NCBI GenBank assembly: GCA_016872495.1
Contig: VGZT01000018.1
Coordinates: forward strand, 1-41,475
Length of the DNA: 41,475 bases
Direction: 5' to 3'
Source of the DNA: SAR202 cluster bacterium
GTDB taxonomy: Bacteria; Chloroflexota; Dehalococcoidia; Lucifugimonadales; Lucifugimonadaceae
Position 1 is the first letter of the stretch; every line of letters starts with the position of its first letter. Below the pieces are notes generated by a model. The model did not search any database and was not told the DNA's origin. It saw only the letters and a list, made by a program, of their open reading frames with translations. This document shows positions 19,220 through 27,771 of this stretch, one piece after another. A program made the position numbers and the translations under genes.

Positions 19220-20431
19220 TCAGGCCCGGCGCGCTGCCAGCATCATGACGGCCCGGTCGAGCACCCGCTGGGCCACTTCGAACTTGTCCATCATCGGCAG
19301 GTCTTCTGCCTTGCCGCTCACGTCAATCAACGTCACCTGGTTGGTGTCGTGCTCGAAGCCCACGCCCGGCCTGGTGACGTCGTTTGCGACCACGAGGGCC
19401 ACCTTTTTTGCGTCGAGCTTGGCCCGCGCGTTCTCAAGCAGATTGGATGTCTCCACGGCGAACGCAATCTTGACGAGGCGCTGGCCTTTCGCCGCGGCAA
19501 TGACATCCGGGTTTCTGACCAGTGACAGGTCGAGCCTGTCCTTCCCGGCGCGCTTGATCTTCTCCGCAGCAGGCGCTTCCGGACGGAAGTCGGCGACCGC
19601 GGCCGACATCACCAGGAGGTCGGCGTCCGAGGCCTCCTCGAGCACGACATCGTGCATCTCCAGCGCGGTCTGGACCGGAAGCAAGCGTACGCCGGCCGGC
19701 GGCTGCAACCCGGTCGGCGCCGAGATCAGCGCCACAGTAGCGCCGCGATCACGCGCCGCCTCGGCCACGGCGTACCCCATCTTCCCGGATGACCGATTGC
19801 CAAGGAATCTGACCGGGTCCAGTGGCTCACGGGTCCCGCCGGCCGATATCACGACCTTCATCCCGGCAAGGTCGCCTGCGCGGCCCAGGAGCGCGCGGAG
19901 GCGGCCAAGGATCTCTTCGGCCGACTCGAGGCGCCCCAGGCCGATCTGGCCCGATGCCAGTCGGCCCGATGCCGGGCCCACGATGATGAAGCCGCGCTCA
20001 CGCAGCAGCTGCAGGTTAGCGACCGTCACCGGATTCGAGAACATATTGGCGTCGCCGGCTGGCGCAAGCACCACCGGGGCGGCGGTCGCGAGCACCGTTG
20101 CGCCCAGGGCGTCGTCGCACAGGCCATGCGCGAGCTTGGCGATCGTATTGGCGCTGGCGGGCGCGATGAGCACCGCGTCGGCGCGGCGCGCCAGCGCCAC
20201 GTGGTCCATGCTGAGCTCGGAGGTAGGGGCGAACAGGTCGGTGACGACTGGCCGATGCGTGATGCCCTGGAAGGAGATCGGCCCGACGAAGCTGGTCGCG
20301 CGGTCGGTCATGATCACGTCGACGCGAGCGCCCAGCTGTACCAGCTTGCTGGCGAGGTCGACCGCCTTGTAGGCGGCGATGCTCCCGCAAACTCCGAAGA
20401 CGATGCTCTTGCCGCTCAGTACGGTAGGCAT
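19220..20431 (-). CDS. coaBC: bifunctional phosphopantothenoylcysteine decarboxylase/synthase
   Basis: Two steps of CoA synthesis. The N-terminal flavin CoaC domain (1-190) decarboxylates phosphopantothenoylcysteine; the C-terminal CoaB domain joins Cys to phosphopantothenate. Visible in CoaC are GSIAAYKAVDL, catalytic His H77 (MDHVALA) and the PASANT flavin motif. However, the usual PxMNxxMW motif is PAGDANMF and the ACG flap motif is ASG. With a constant +2 offset from E. coli Dfp, H75 is kept while N125 becomes D127 and C158 becomes S160. CoaB looks complete: SAGGTREPLDPVRFLGNRSS, MSAAVADFRP and EKIKR. AAGGAG lies 4 nt before ATG 20431. The total of 403 residues is normal. Confidence 0.93.
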   Translation of the reverse strand: MPTVLSGKSIVFGVCGSIAAYKAVDLASKLVQLGARVDVIMTDRATSFVGPISFQGITHRPVVTDLFAPTSELSMDHVALARRADAVLIAPASANTIAKLAHGLCDDALGATVLATAAPVVLAPAGDANMFSNPVTVANLQLLRERGFIIVGPASGRLASGQIGLGRLESAEEILGRLRALLGRAGDLAGMKVVISAGGTREPLDPVRFLGNRSSGKMGYAVAEAARDRGATVALISAPTGLQPPAGVRLLPVQTALEMHDVVLEEASDADLLVMSAAVADFRPEAPAAEKIKRAGKDRLDLSLVRNPDVIAAAKGQRLVKIAFAVETSNLLENARAKLDAKKVALVVANDVTRPGVGFEHDTNQVTLIDVSGKAEDLPMMDKFEVAQRVLDRAVMMLAARRA

Positions 20432-20470
20432 ATCACTCCTTCCGGGTCGGGCGCTCGCGCTGCCCGCCGA

Positions 20471-21256
20471 TCACGAGTTGAGGTCGTGCAGGATTTTGAG
20501 TCCGACCAGGGTGAGGTCCGAATTGACGGTCGTGAAAATATCGGTCTCTCGTGCAATCAAGGGGGCCAGTCCGCCGGTGGCGATCACGGTGGCGCCGGGG
20601 CCCGATACGGGGACCTCAAGCTCCGCCTTGAAGCGCTTGACCATTCCTTCGACCAGGCCGACGTACCCGTAGAGGAGCCCGGACTGCATGGCCGCCGTCG
20701 TGTTCCTGCCAATTGCCTTCTCGGGTGGCTTCAGCTCGACCCTTCGCAGCTGGGACGTTCGCTGGTAGAGGGCCTCGGCCGCCAGCATGACTCCCGGCGC
20801 GATTGCGCCCCCTAGGTACTCACCCTCGCCGCTGACCGCGTCGAACACGGTCGCGGTCCCGAAGTCGACCACGATCGATGGGCCCGGGTACAGGTTGAAG
20901 GCCGCTACCGCGTCGACGATCCGATCGGCGCCCACGTCCTGCGGGCGGTCGTAATTGATTCGAATGCCGGTCCGGGTGCCCCTCCCGATGACCAGCGGTT
21001 CCCCGCCGAAGAGGTTGCGCAGCGCCCCGACCACGGTGTCGGTCGCGGTGGGCACCACGCTGCACACGCAGGCGGCCGAGACCTCGCTCGCCGGGATTCC
21101 CTTGCTGGCCAGCAGCCCCGAAAGCAGGAGGCTGTGCTCATCTTCGGTGCGGCTCGGGTCGGTCGAAATGCGCCAGCGGGCCCGGATATCGTCGCCGGTG
21201 AAGGCGCCGAGCGTGATCTGCGTATTCCCGATATCTACCGCGAGAAGCGTATTCAA
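20471..21256 (-). CDS. coaX: type III pantothenate kinase
   Basis: Phosphorylates pantothenate, the first step of CoA synthesis, about 261 residues. ASKHA-fold motifs are LLAVDIGNTQITLG (phosphate loop with the metal-binding Asp), GADRIVDAVAAF, IVVDFGTATVFDAV and GGAIAPGVMLAAEAL. The start is placed at TTG 21256, just before the conserved first strand and 10 bp after the nnr stop; the longer frame to 21331 would overlap nnr by 65 bp with non-family sequence. No ribosome site is obvious, so coupling to nnr is likely. It sits directly upstream of coaBC, which acts later in the same pathway. Confidence 0.92.
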   Translation of the reverse strand: MNTLLAVDIGNTQITLGAFTGDDIRARWRISTDPSRTEDEHSLLLSGLLASKGIPASEVSAACVCSVVPTATDTVVGALRNLFGGEPLVIGRGTRTGIRINYDRPQDVGADRIVDAVAAFNLYPGPSIVVDFGTATVFDAVSGEGEYLGGAIAPGVMLAAEALYQRTSQLRRVELKPPEKAIGRNTTAAMQSGLLYGYVGLVEGMVKRFKAELEVPVSGPGATVIATGGLAPLIARETDIFTTVNSDLTLVGLKILHDLNS

Positions 21257-21266
21257 TGCCGTCGAA

Positions 21267-22844
21267 TTATACAGACGACAGCTTTGAGACCTCGAGCGTG
21301 CGCAGCGCGTCGGGCAGCTCGCCGAGGACATCGGTGGCGGTCATTGCCACCTCTCCAAACCTTGCACGCGCAGCATGTCCGGCCAGGGCGTGAACGTACA
21401 CCGCAAGGGTGGCCGCATCGAAGGGCGTCATGCGCTGGGCCAGCAGGCCGACCACGATGCCTGCCAGGACGTCTCCGGTGCCGCCCGTAGCCAGGCCGGG
21501 ATTTGCGAACGGGCTGACGCGCGCTCTACCGTCCGGATTGGCCACGATCGTGCACGCGCCTTTCAGGATCACTACGTAGCCGAACCTGGCCGCCGCGGCG
21601 CGCGCCATGCCCAGCCTGTCCGCCTGGACCTCGGCGACGGTAGTGTCGAGCAGCCTTGCCAGCTCGCCGGGGTGCGGCGTGATGACGCCCGGCCGCCTGA
21701 GATTCTCCCACCAGTCGCGCATCTTCGAGAGCGCGTTCAGACCGTCGGCGTCGAGCACGATCGGCATTTCCGGCAAGGGTCCGCTCATTAGCCGCCTGAG
21801 CATCGGTCCGATGTAAGGGGTCTGCCCAAGGCCCGGCCCGATCAACATCGCGCTCGTGCGTTCAGTCGCCTGGATGATCTGCCTGCCTGCGACCTCCGGG
21901 TCCGGTGCGCCTGGCTCACTCTCGACCAGTGGGACGTAGGTGCACTCTGCAACGCCGGCCGCCACGATCTCGGCGACCGATCGCGGGGCTGCGAGGGTGA
22001 CTATGCCCGCGCCGGCCCGCGCCGCCGCGCGCGCGGCAAGGGAGGCGGCGCCCACGTAGTTCTTCGACCCGCCGACGACCAGTGCCCGCCCGTACGTCCC
22101 CTTGTTGGACGCCAGTGGCCGGTCGGGCAGTAGCGCTGCCGCCGAGTGCATTGAAATGAGCTCGACCCTGAGCCCGTTGTCAGCGCCCGCCGGGATGCCG
22201 ATGTCGAGCACCACGACCGATGAGTAGGGATCGACCAACGGTCGCAGGAAAAGCCCCAGTTTCGGCGCGCCGAGCGTCAACACGATCGACGACTGGATGC
22301 CCATTGGATCGAACTCGCCGGTATCAGCGTTGAGGCCGCTTTGCAGATCGAGGGCCACAAACAGAGGGCGGGACGCGTGGGCGGCCTCGTTGATGGCCGC
22401 GATCTCGTCGCTGATCGGCGGGATGATCGCGCGGGCGCGCCCGATGCCCAGGATTGCGTCGAGCACCACATGGGTCTCACCGGCGAGCCTGCGCAGTTTC
22501 GTGAACGAAGGGTCTTCGCGGGCTTCGACGAACTTGACCCCGTGGTCGACCGCGATCCCCCGCTTCGGGTCCTCAGCCGGGCGCCCTATGCAGATGTAAC
22601 AGGTGACCGCAGCGCCAAGCCGGGACAGATGTCGTGCGGCCACGAGGCCGTCGCTGCCGTTGTTGCCCGGGCCGACCAGCACCAGGATCCTGCGCGTATG
22701 GAGAAAGCCGAGGTGGCCGGCGATCCAGCGCGCCACGGCAAGTCCGGCATTCTCCATGAGCGTGTCCATGGGAACACCGGCGCCAACCGCGCGCTGTTCG
22801 AGGGCCCGCATCTCCTCCTGCGTCACGATCTTCATGCGACGCAT
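21267..22844 (-). CDS. nnr: bifunctional NAD(P)HX epimerase / ADP-dependent NAD(P)HX dehydratase
   Basis: Repairs hydrated NAD(P)H. The N-terminal YjeF_N epimerase domain (about 1-215) has the helix EEMRALEQRAV, GVPMDTLMENAG and VGPGNNGSDGLVAARHL (usual GGDG replaced by GSDG). The C-terminal ribokinase-like dehydratase (about 230-520) has SNKGTYGRALVVGGSKNY, ITPHPGELARLL and ATGGTGDVLAGIV with the catalytic Asp. The start is placed at ATG 22844 (22835 is also possible), because the frame further upstream is antisense-like sequence overlapping acpS. The fusion of about 525 residues is common. Between acpS and coaX it forms a minus-strand cofactor operon. Confidence 0.92.
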   Translation of the reverse strand: MRRMKIVTQEEMRALEQRAVGAGVPMDTLMENAGLAVARWIAGHLGFLHTRRILVLVGPGNNGSDGLVAARHLSRLGAAVTCYICIGRPAEDPKRGIAVDHGVKFVEAREDPSFTKLRRLAGETHVVLDAILGIGRARAIIPPISDEIAAINEAAHASRPLFVALDLQSGLNADTGEFDPMGIQSSIVLTLGAPKLGLFLRPLVDPYSSVVVLDIGIPAGADNGLRVELISMHSAAALLPDRPLASNKGTYGRALVVGGSKNYVGAASLAARAAARAGAGIVTLAAPRSVAEIVAAGVAECTYVPLVESEPGAPDPEVAGRQIIQATERTSAMLIGPGLGQTPYIGPMLRRLMSGPLPEMPIVLDADGLNALSKMRDWWENLRRPGVITPHPGELARLLDTTVAEVQADRLGMARAAAARFGYVVILKGACTIVANPDGRARVSPFANPGLATGGTGDVLAGIVVGLLAQRMTPFDAATLAVYVHALAGHAARARFGEVAMTATDVLGELPDALRTLEVSKLSSV

Positions 22845-22899
22845 TATGCCGGACCACGCATGCCGCTCCGTCGCTTCAGGGGCGGCAGCGCCACCCGGC

Positions 22900-23298
22900 C
22901 TAGCGCTCGGACGACGGGGGGAGTCCGCTTCCACCTGCGGTTTCGCCCACGCAGGAAGCGATCGCAAGCTCGCGTGAGTGGGACAGGCTGATCGCGATCC
23001 GCACGATGCCCATGTGTCCGGCGCGCAAGAGCGCCCGGTCGTGCAGCAGGACTTCGGGCGCGCGTCCGCGTGCTCGCACCACTTCGATCTCGCGCCACGC
23101 GACCCCACGGACCCCGGTCCCGAGGAGCTTCATGACCGCTTCCTTGGCAGCAAAGCGGCTGGCCAGCTGGGGCGCCCGGCCCCGGCAGTACGCCTGTTCC
23201 CGCGGCGTGTAGATGCGGTCGAGAAAGCGCTGGCCGTAGCGCTCGAACGCATGCCGGATGCGTTCGATCTCGATCATGTCGATCCCAACATAGACCAT
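22900..23298 (-). CDS. acpS: holo-[acyl-carrier-protein] synthase
   Basis: Transfers 4'-phosphopantetheine from CoA to the Ser of acyl carrier protein. It has 132 residues with the two AcpS signatures: VGIDMIEIERI with metal-binding D7, and SRFAAKEAVMKLLGTG with E53. The closing strand ISLSHSRELAIASC is also typical. It is the first gene of the minus-strand run acpS-nnr-coaX-coaBC, so a CoA consumer is placed with two CoA-making enzymes. It is divergent from folD, with 55 bp between the starts. The last ten residues (GGSGLPPSSER) are a non-conserved tail. Confidence 0.94.
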   Translation of the reverse strand: MVYVGIDMIEIERIRHAFERYGQRFLDRIYTPREQAYCRGRAPQLASRFAAKEAVMKLLGTGVRGVAWREIEVVRARGRAPEVLLHDRALLRAGHMGIVRIAISLSHSRELAIASCVGETAGGSGLPPSSER

Positions 23299-23353
23299 TG
23301 GCGGATAAGGATATCGCGCAGTGAGCCTCTGCTAGCATGCGAAAGCTGCGGGC

Positions 23354-24295
23354 ATGGTTTCATGGCCCGCCGGAGAGAAAGGAATCCTGGCAATCAGCGC
23401 ACGTGTGATCGACGGCAAGGCGATCTCGGCGCGAGTGCGCCGTGCGGTCGCGGACGAGGTCCAGAAGTTCACGTCTGGTACCGGTGTAGTTCCCGGGCTA
23501 TCGGTGGTGCTGGCCGGAGATGACGCAGCCTCGGTCAGTTACGTCATGGCCAAGGAGAAGGCTGCACGGGAGGCGGGGATCGCCGGCAATGTTCTGCGGC
23601 TACCCGGATCGGCGACCCAGGAACAGGTCGTGAGGACGGTCGAAGCGCTCAATCGGGATCCTGCCGTGCACGGGATTCTTGTCCAGCTGCCGTTACCAGG
23701 CCATGTCGACACCGACGCCGTCGTACGGACCATCGATCCCGGCAAGGATGTGGATGGGCTCCATCCTTACAATTTCGGGCTGCTCCTGGCAGGCAAGCCG
23801 ACATTTGCGCCTGCCACGCCTTCCGGCATCCAGCGGATGCTCATCGAGGAGGGCATCGAGACGAACGGTGCGCACGCCGTGATCTGCGGTCGCAGCAGCA
23901 TCGTCGGGCGGCCCATGGCGGCGTTGATGATGGCGCGCGGCAATGGGGCGAACGCCACGGTGACCGTGTGTCACACGGGCACCAGGGACCTGGCCGCGGT
24001 GACTCGCCTTGCGGACATCCTGATCGTTGCGATAGGCAGGCCGGAAGCGATTACGGCGAACATGGTCCGGCCGGGGGCGGTGGTGATCGACGTCGGTGTA
24101 AACCGCGTGGCGGCGCCCGATCGCAAGTCCGGCTTCCGGCTGGTGGGCGACGTCGCCTATGACGAGGTCGCCCGGGTTGCTTCCCACATCACGCCCGTGC
24201 CGGGCGGAGTCGGCCCGATGACGATCGCTATGCTGTTGCAGAACACGCTTGCGGCGGCGAGGGCATCAACGGCCGGAACCCCGGCTTCTTTATAG
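23354..24295 (+). CDS. folD: methylenetetrahydrofolate dehydrogenase/cyclohydrolase
   Basis: Interconverts methylene-, methenyl- and formyl-tetrahydrofolate for one-carbon supply. Motifs: VGxDxAS-like VLAGDDAASVSYVMAKEKAA with the catalytic Lys, GILVQLPLPGHVDTD, DPGKDVDGLHPYNFG, and the nucleotide-binding CGRSSIVGRPMAALMM, ending PVPGGVGPMTIAMLLQNT. ATG 23354 gives 313 residues but lacks a ribosome site; the conserved part begins ARVIDGKAIS, so GTG 23405 is an alternative. It opens the plus-strand run toward the dehydrogenase genes, 151 bp away. Folate chemistry would also serve the ThyX-like protein downstream. Confidence 0.94.
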   Translation: MVSWPAGEKGILAISARVIDGKAISARVRRAVADEVQKFTSGTGVVPGLSVVLAGDDAASVSYVMAKEKAAREAGIAGNVLRLPGSATQEQVVRTVEALNRDPAVHGILVQLPLPGHVDTDAVVRTIDPGKDVDGLHPYNFGLLLAGKPTFAPATPSGIQRMLIEEGIETNGAHAVICGRSSIVGRPMAALMMARGNGANATVTVCHTGTRDLAAVTRLADILIVAIGRPEAITANMVRPGAVVIDVGVNRVAAPDRKSGFRLVGDVAYDEVARVASHITPVPGGVGPMTIAMLLQNTLAAARASTAGTPASL

Positions 24296-24446
24296 TAGAA
24301 TCAGCCGCTTGAACCAGCTTCGATCCGCCCGGCGTTCCGGCCCGGTCGCCGTCGGCCCGCGGCGCGTTGGAATCGGCACAAGGGATGCCGTTCCGGCCGC
24401 AAGAACAGCTGTCGGCCAGGCGACCGCCGGGACTGAAGAGGAGTAA

Positions 24447-25421
24447 ATGAAGGTTCTGGAGCGCGCGAAAAAGACCCTGCTCGCCGATCTCTTCCGGCAG
24501 ATGTACTTGATCCGAGTTTTCGAAGAGAAGTGCGGCGAGCTCTATGGCAAAGGCCTGATTCGCGGCTTCCTTCACCTTTACATTGGTCAGGAAGCCAACG
24601 CGGTCGGCGCGATTTCGGTCCTGCGCCCCGAAGACCACATCGTCACCCACTATCGTGATCACGGCCATGCGCTTGCGCGTGGCCTCGATGTGAACCGCTG
24701 CATGGCCGAGCTCTTCGGCCGCGCCACCGGTGTTAGCCGCGGCAAGGGCGGCTCGATGCACCTCTTCGACGCCTCCAGGAATTTCTACGGCGGCCATGCC
24801 ATTGTCGGCGGGCACTTCCCGCTCGCCTGTGGCCTGGCCCTGGCAGCGCAGTACAAGCGCGAGGACCGGGTGGTGCTCGTCTTCTTTGGGGACGGCTCCG
24901 TCAACCAGGGGACCTTCCACGAGGCCATGAATTTGGCGTCGCTCTGGCGCCTGCCGGTCATCTTCTACCTCGAGAATAACCTCTACGGCATGGGGTCGGC
25001 GGCCGGGCGCGTGCGCGCCGCAGGCTCCGACTTCCAGGGCGCCGGCCATGCGTATGGCATGGATGTCGTGACGGTCGATGGCATGGACGTGATGGCGGTC
25101 CGGGAAGCGACGCAGGCGGCGGCTGAACGGGCGCGCTCGGGCAAGGGACCGGCATTCATCGAGGCCAAGACCTTCAGATTCCAGGGCCATTCGATGGCCG
25201 ACCCGGTCAAGTATCGTGGCCACTCCGAGGTCGAGCACTGGAGGAAGCGCGATCCGCTCGTGACGTTCCCTCGGACGCTGGTCGAAAACGGGCTGGTGCC
25301 TGAGAAGGAGCTGGACCGCATTCGTAAAGAGGTCGAAGCGACGATCGACGAAGCAATCAAGTTTGCAGAGGACAGCCCGTGGCCAGGTCCGGAAGCGGTC
25401 AACGAAGACATATATGCCTGA
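24447..25421 (+). CDS. pdhA: 2-oxoacid (pyruvate/acetoin-type) dehydrogenase E1 component, alpha subunit
   Basis: Thiamine-diphosphate E1 alpha subunit, 324 residues, decarboxylating a 2-oxo acid (probably pyruvate) with the E1 beta partner. Visible: RGFLHLYIGQEANAVGA, DHGHALARGLD, the phosphorylation-loop region SRGKGGSMHLFD, and the ThDP motif GDGSVNQGTFHEAMNLASLW ending with ENNLYGMG. Acetoin dehydrogenase alpha subunits look very similar, so the substrate is not settled. GAGGAG lies just before ATG 24447. The gene overlaps E1 beta by 8 bp. The 151-bp gap upstream contains TATAGT/TAGAAT-like sequences near 24290 that could be a -10. Confidence 0.9.
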   Translation: MKVLERAKKTLLADLFRQMYLIRVFEEKCGELYGKGLIRGFLHLYIGQEANAVGAISVLRPEDHIVTHYRDHGHALARGLDVNRCMAELFGRATGVSRGKGGSMHLFDASRNFYGGHAIVGGHFPLACGLALAAQYKREDRVVLVFFGDGSVNQGTFHEAMNLASLWRLPVIFYLENNLYGMGSAAGRVRAAGSDFQGAGHAYGMDVVTVDGMDVMAVREATQAAAERARSGKGPAFIEAKTFRFQGHSMADPVKYRGHSEVEHWRKRDPLVTFPRTLVENGLVPEKELDRIRKEVEATIDEAIKFAEDSPWPGPEAVNEDIYA

Positions 25422-26391
25422 GATAACGTTGCGCGAAGCGCTCCAGCGGGGATTGCGGGAAGCCCTCGACGGCAACCCGAACGTCTATCTGATGGGCGAG
25501 GACATCGGGGCGTACGGGGGCGCGTACGCCATCACGGCAGGCTTCATCGACGAGTACGGGCCGGAGCGCATACGGGACGTCCCGATCTCGGAGAACACGT
25601 TTGTGGGAGCCGCCATTGGGTCAGCGATCGGGGGGCTGCGGCCGATCGTCGAATTCATGTCGATCTCATTCTCGCTGCTGGCGTTCGACCAGATGATCAA
25701 CATTGGCGCGGCCATCCGATATATGTCAGGCGGGCAGTTCAAGGTCCCGATCGTCATCCGCGCCCCGACCGGCAGCGGCATTCAGCTGGCCGCCACGCAC
25801 TCCCATGCCTTCGAAAACTGGCTGGCGTCGGTGCCCGGCTTTCGCGTCGTGGCGCCGACCACCCCCTACGACGCGCTCGGGCTGCTGCGCAGCGCGCTGG
25901 CCGAGGACAACCCGGTGATCATGGCCGAGCACGTTTCGCTGTACGGGCGGCGCGGCGAGGTGCCTGACGACCGGTACACGGTCCCGATCGGCAAGGCCGA
26001 CGTGAAACTGGCCGGGAGCGACATAACCCTGGTCGCCTTCGCGCACGGCGTTGTGACCGCCTTCGAGGTTGCCGACAAGCTCAAGGAGCGGGGTATCGCA
26101 GCGGAGGTGATCGATCTCAGGTCGCTGCGGCCCCTCGACATGGATACGATCCTCAAGTCGATCGCCAAGACCAATCGGGTCGCGCTGATCGACGACAACT
26201 GGCGGACCGGTGGAATGATGGCCGAAGTATCGGCGCAGATTTCAGAGCAAGGATTCGACCTGCTCGACGGCCCAGTGGCGAGGGTGGGGGGCGACGACGT
26301 GCCGGCACCGTACTCACGCCCGCTCGAGCAGCTCGTAATTCCGGACTCCGACCGTGTGATACAGGCGATTCAAAAGACCTACGGGATTTAG
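25414..26391 (+). CDS. pdhB: 2-oxoacid (pyruvate/acetoin-type) dehydrogenase E1 component, beta subunit
   Basis: E1 beta subunit, 325 residues. The start is ATG 25414, inside the end of the alpha gene (8-bp overlap); the longer frame from 25363 only adds antisense-like residues. Hallmarks: VYLMGEDIGAYGGAY, FIDEYGPERIRDVPISENTF, GLRPIVEFM, FDQMINIGAAIRYMSGGQ, IQLAATHSHAFENWLASVPG and the C-terminal DLRSLRPLDMDTILKSIAKT. These match PDH/acetoin dehydrogenase beta chains throughout. It pairs with the alpha subunit in an alpha2beta2 E1 that reductively acetylates the E2 lipoyl group. Confidence 0.93.
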   Translation: MPEITLREALQRGLREALDGNPNVYLMGEDIGAYGGAYAITAGFIDEYGPERIRDVPISENTFVGAAIGSAIGGLRPIVEFMSISFSLLAFDQMINIGAAIRYMSGGQFKVPIVIRAPTGSGIQLAATHSHAFENWLASVPGFRVVAPTTPYDALGLLRSALAEDNPVIMAEHVSLYGRRGEVPDDRYTVPIGKADVKLAGSDITLVAFAHGVVTAFEVADKLKERGIAAEVIDLRSLRPLDMDTILKSIAKTNRVALIDDNWRTGGMMAEVSAQISEQGFDLLDGPVARVGGDDVPAPYSRPLEQLVIPDSDRVIQAIQKTYGI

Positions 26392-26403
26392 GGAGCAGCC
26401 CCT

Positions 26404-27687
26404 GTGATAACCGAAGTCACCATGCCATCAATGGGCGCCGACATGACCGAAGGTGCGGTCGCCAGATGGCTGAAGAAGGAAGGCGACGCCGTCAAGCGCG
26501 GTGAGATCCTCGCCGAGATCGAGACCGACAAGGCAGTGGTCGAGATGGAGGCCTATGGCAGCGGCGTTCTTCGCAAGATCGTCGTCACGGAAGGCAAGAA
26601 GGTCCGGGTAGGGGAGCTCATCGCATACATTGGCGACCCTTCCGATGCCTTGCCTGCTGCCGCAGGCAAGCCACGGGCCGAACCGGCGGCAACGAAGCCG
26701 GAGGCGCCCAGGCCGGCCGCCCCCTCCGCTGCGAGAGCCCCGGAAACTGCCCGCCAACCTGAGGCGCCGGCCGCCGCCGAGCGCCCGGCTTCGGCGGACG
26801 ATGGGGACCGCATCAAGGCGTCGCCAGTAGCCAAGAAGCTGGCAGAGCAGCACGGCGTTGACCTGGCCACGGTGACCGGGACCGGCCCCGGCGGCCGGAT
26901 CACCCGTGATGACGTAGAAGCCGCGGCGAAGTCCGGGTCCAGGCCGGCCTCCGCTCCGGCGGCTGCCCCAGCGCCCGCGCCTGCGCCAGCTCTGGCGGCA
27001 TCCGGTGAAACCGTCCAGCTGACGAGCATGCGGCAGGCGATCGCGCGTGTGACGGTCCGCAGCAAGACCCAGATACCGCACTTCTATGTCACGGCCGCGG
27101 TCGACATGACCGAGGCAATGAAGGTCCGCAAGCAGCTGAATGACGCCCTGGAGCCGGAGAAGATACGGGTCAGCGTCAACGACTTCGTGATCAGGGCAGC
27201 GGTCGTGGCGCTGAAGAAGTACCCGAAGTTCAACTCGTTCTTTGAGGGCGACAAGCTGGTCGGGCACGCCCAGATCAACATCGGGATCGCGATCGCGCTT
27301 GAGGCCGGCCTGATTGTTCCAGCGGTCCTGGGGTGCCAGTCCAAGTCGCTCAAGGAGATCGCGGTCTCGGCACGCGCCCTGGGCGAGAAGGCCCGCAGCG
27401 GCAAGCTCACGCAGGAGGAGCTCACCGGCGCGACGTTCAGTACCAGCAACCTCGGCATGTTCGATGTCGACCAGTTCGTGGCGATCATCGTCCCGCCGCA
27501 GTCGGGGATCCTGGCGGTCGGCCGCGTCACCAAGACGCCGGTCGTGAAGAATGACCAGATCGTGATCGCCGAGATCCTCAAGGCCACGGTTTCCGTGGAT
27601 CACAGGGTCGCTGATGGCGCCGAGGCCGCCGTCTTCCTGGGCGAAGTGAAGAAGGCGCTGGAAAACCCGATCAGCCTACTCGTGTAG
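26404..27687 (+). CDS. pdhC: dihydrolipoamide acyltransferase E2 component
   Basis: Core acyltransferase of the complex, 427 residues. It has one lipoyl domain (1-80) with lipoylated K43 in EIETDKAVVEMEA, an Ala/Pro-rich swinging linker, an E1/E3-binding domain (about 138-176: ASPVAKKLAEQHGVDL, TGPGGRITRDDV), a second Ala/Pro linker, and the catalytic domain ending with the DHRVADG active-site motif (usual DHRxxDG). GTG 26404 follows the E1 beta stop by 12 bp. No E3 (lipoamide dehydrogenase) gene is in the window, so E3 must come from elsewhere. The linkers are very GC-rich, as expected for Ala/Pro codons. Confidence 0.93.
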   Translation: MITEVTMPSMGADMTEGAVARWLKKEGDAVKRGEILAEIETDKAVVEMEAYGSGVLRKIVVTEGKKVRVGELIAYIGDPSDALPAAAGKPRAEPAATKPEAPRPAAPSAARAPETARQPEAPAAAERPASADDGDRIKASPVAKKLAEQHGVDLATVTGTGPGGRITRDDVEAAAKSGSRPASAPAAAPAPAPAPALAASGETVQLTSMRQAIARVTVRSKTQIPHFYVTAAVDMTEAMKVRKQLNDALEPEKIRVSVNDFVIRAAVVALKKYPKFNSFFEGDKLVGHAQINIGIAIALEAGLIVPAVLGCQSKSLKEIAVSARALGEKARSGKLTQEELTGATFSTSNLGMFDVDQFVAIIVPPQSGILAVGRVTKTPVVKNDQIVIAEILKATVSVDHRVADGAEAAVFLGEVKKALENPISLLV

Positions 27688-27771
27688 CCGGATCGGCCAG
27701 GGGTTCGGGCCGGCCCGGAAGGGCGGGCGGCTGCGGGCCCGTTACCTGAGACGGGCAGGAAGGCGAACGTT

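Noticed and set aside
18258-20372. A 704-codon plus-strand frame opposite the RraA-like gene, the 101-aa gene and coaBC.
   Set aside because: It is antisense to three supported genes and rich in His/Arg/Ala of shadow type.
21257-21271. TATAAT 9 nt before the coaX TTG start as a leaderless promoter.
   Set aside because: It contains the nnr stop codon, the spacing differs from the 6-nt pattern, no -35 is seen, and coaX fits an operon with nnr.
22845-23108. N-terminal extension of nnr up to 23108.
   Set aside because: The extra 87 residues are Cys/Arg/Ser-rich antisense-like sequence over acpS; the epimerase domain begins at 22844 or 22835.
22844-23338. A minus-strand frame overlapping acpS.
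   Set aside because: acpS in the other frame has both family signatures and the right length; this frame has none.
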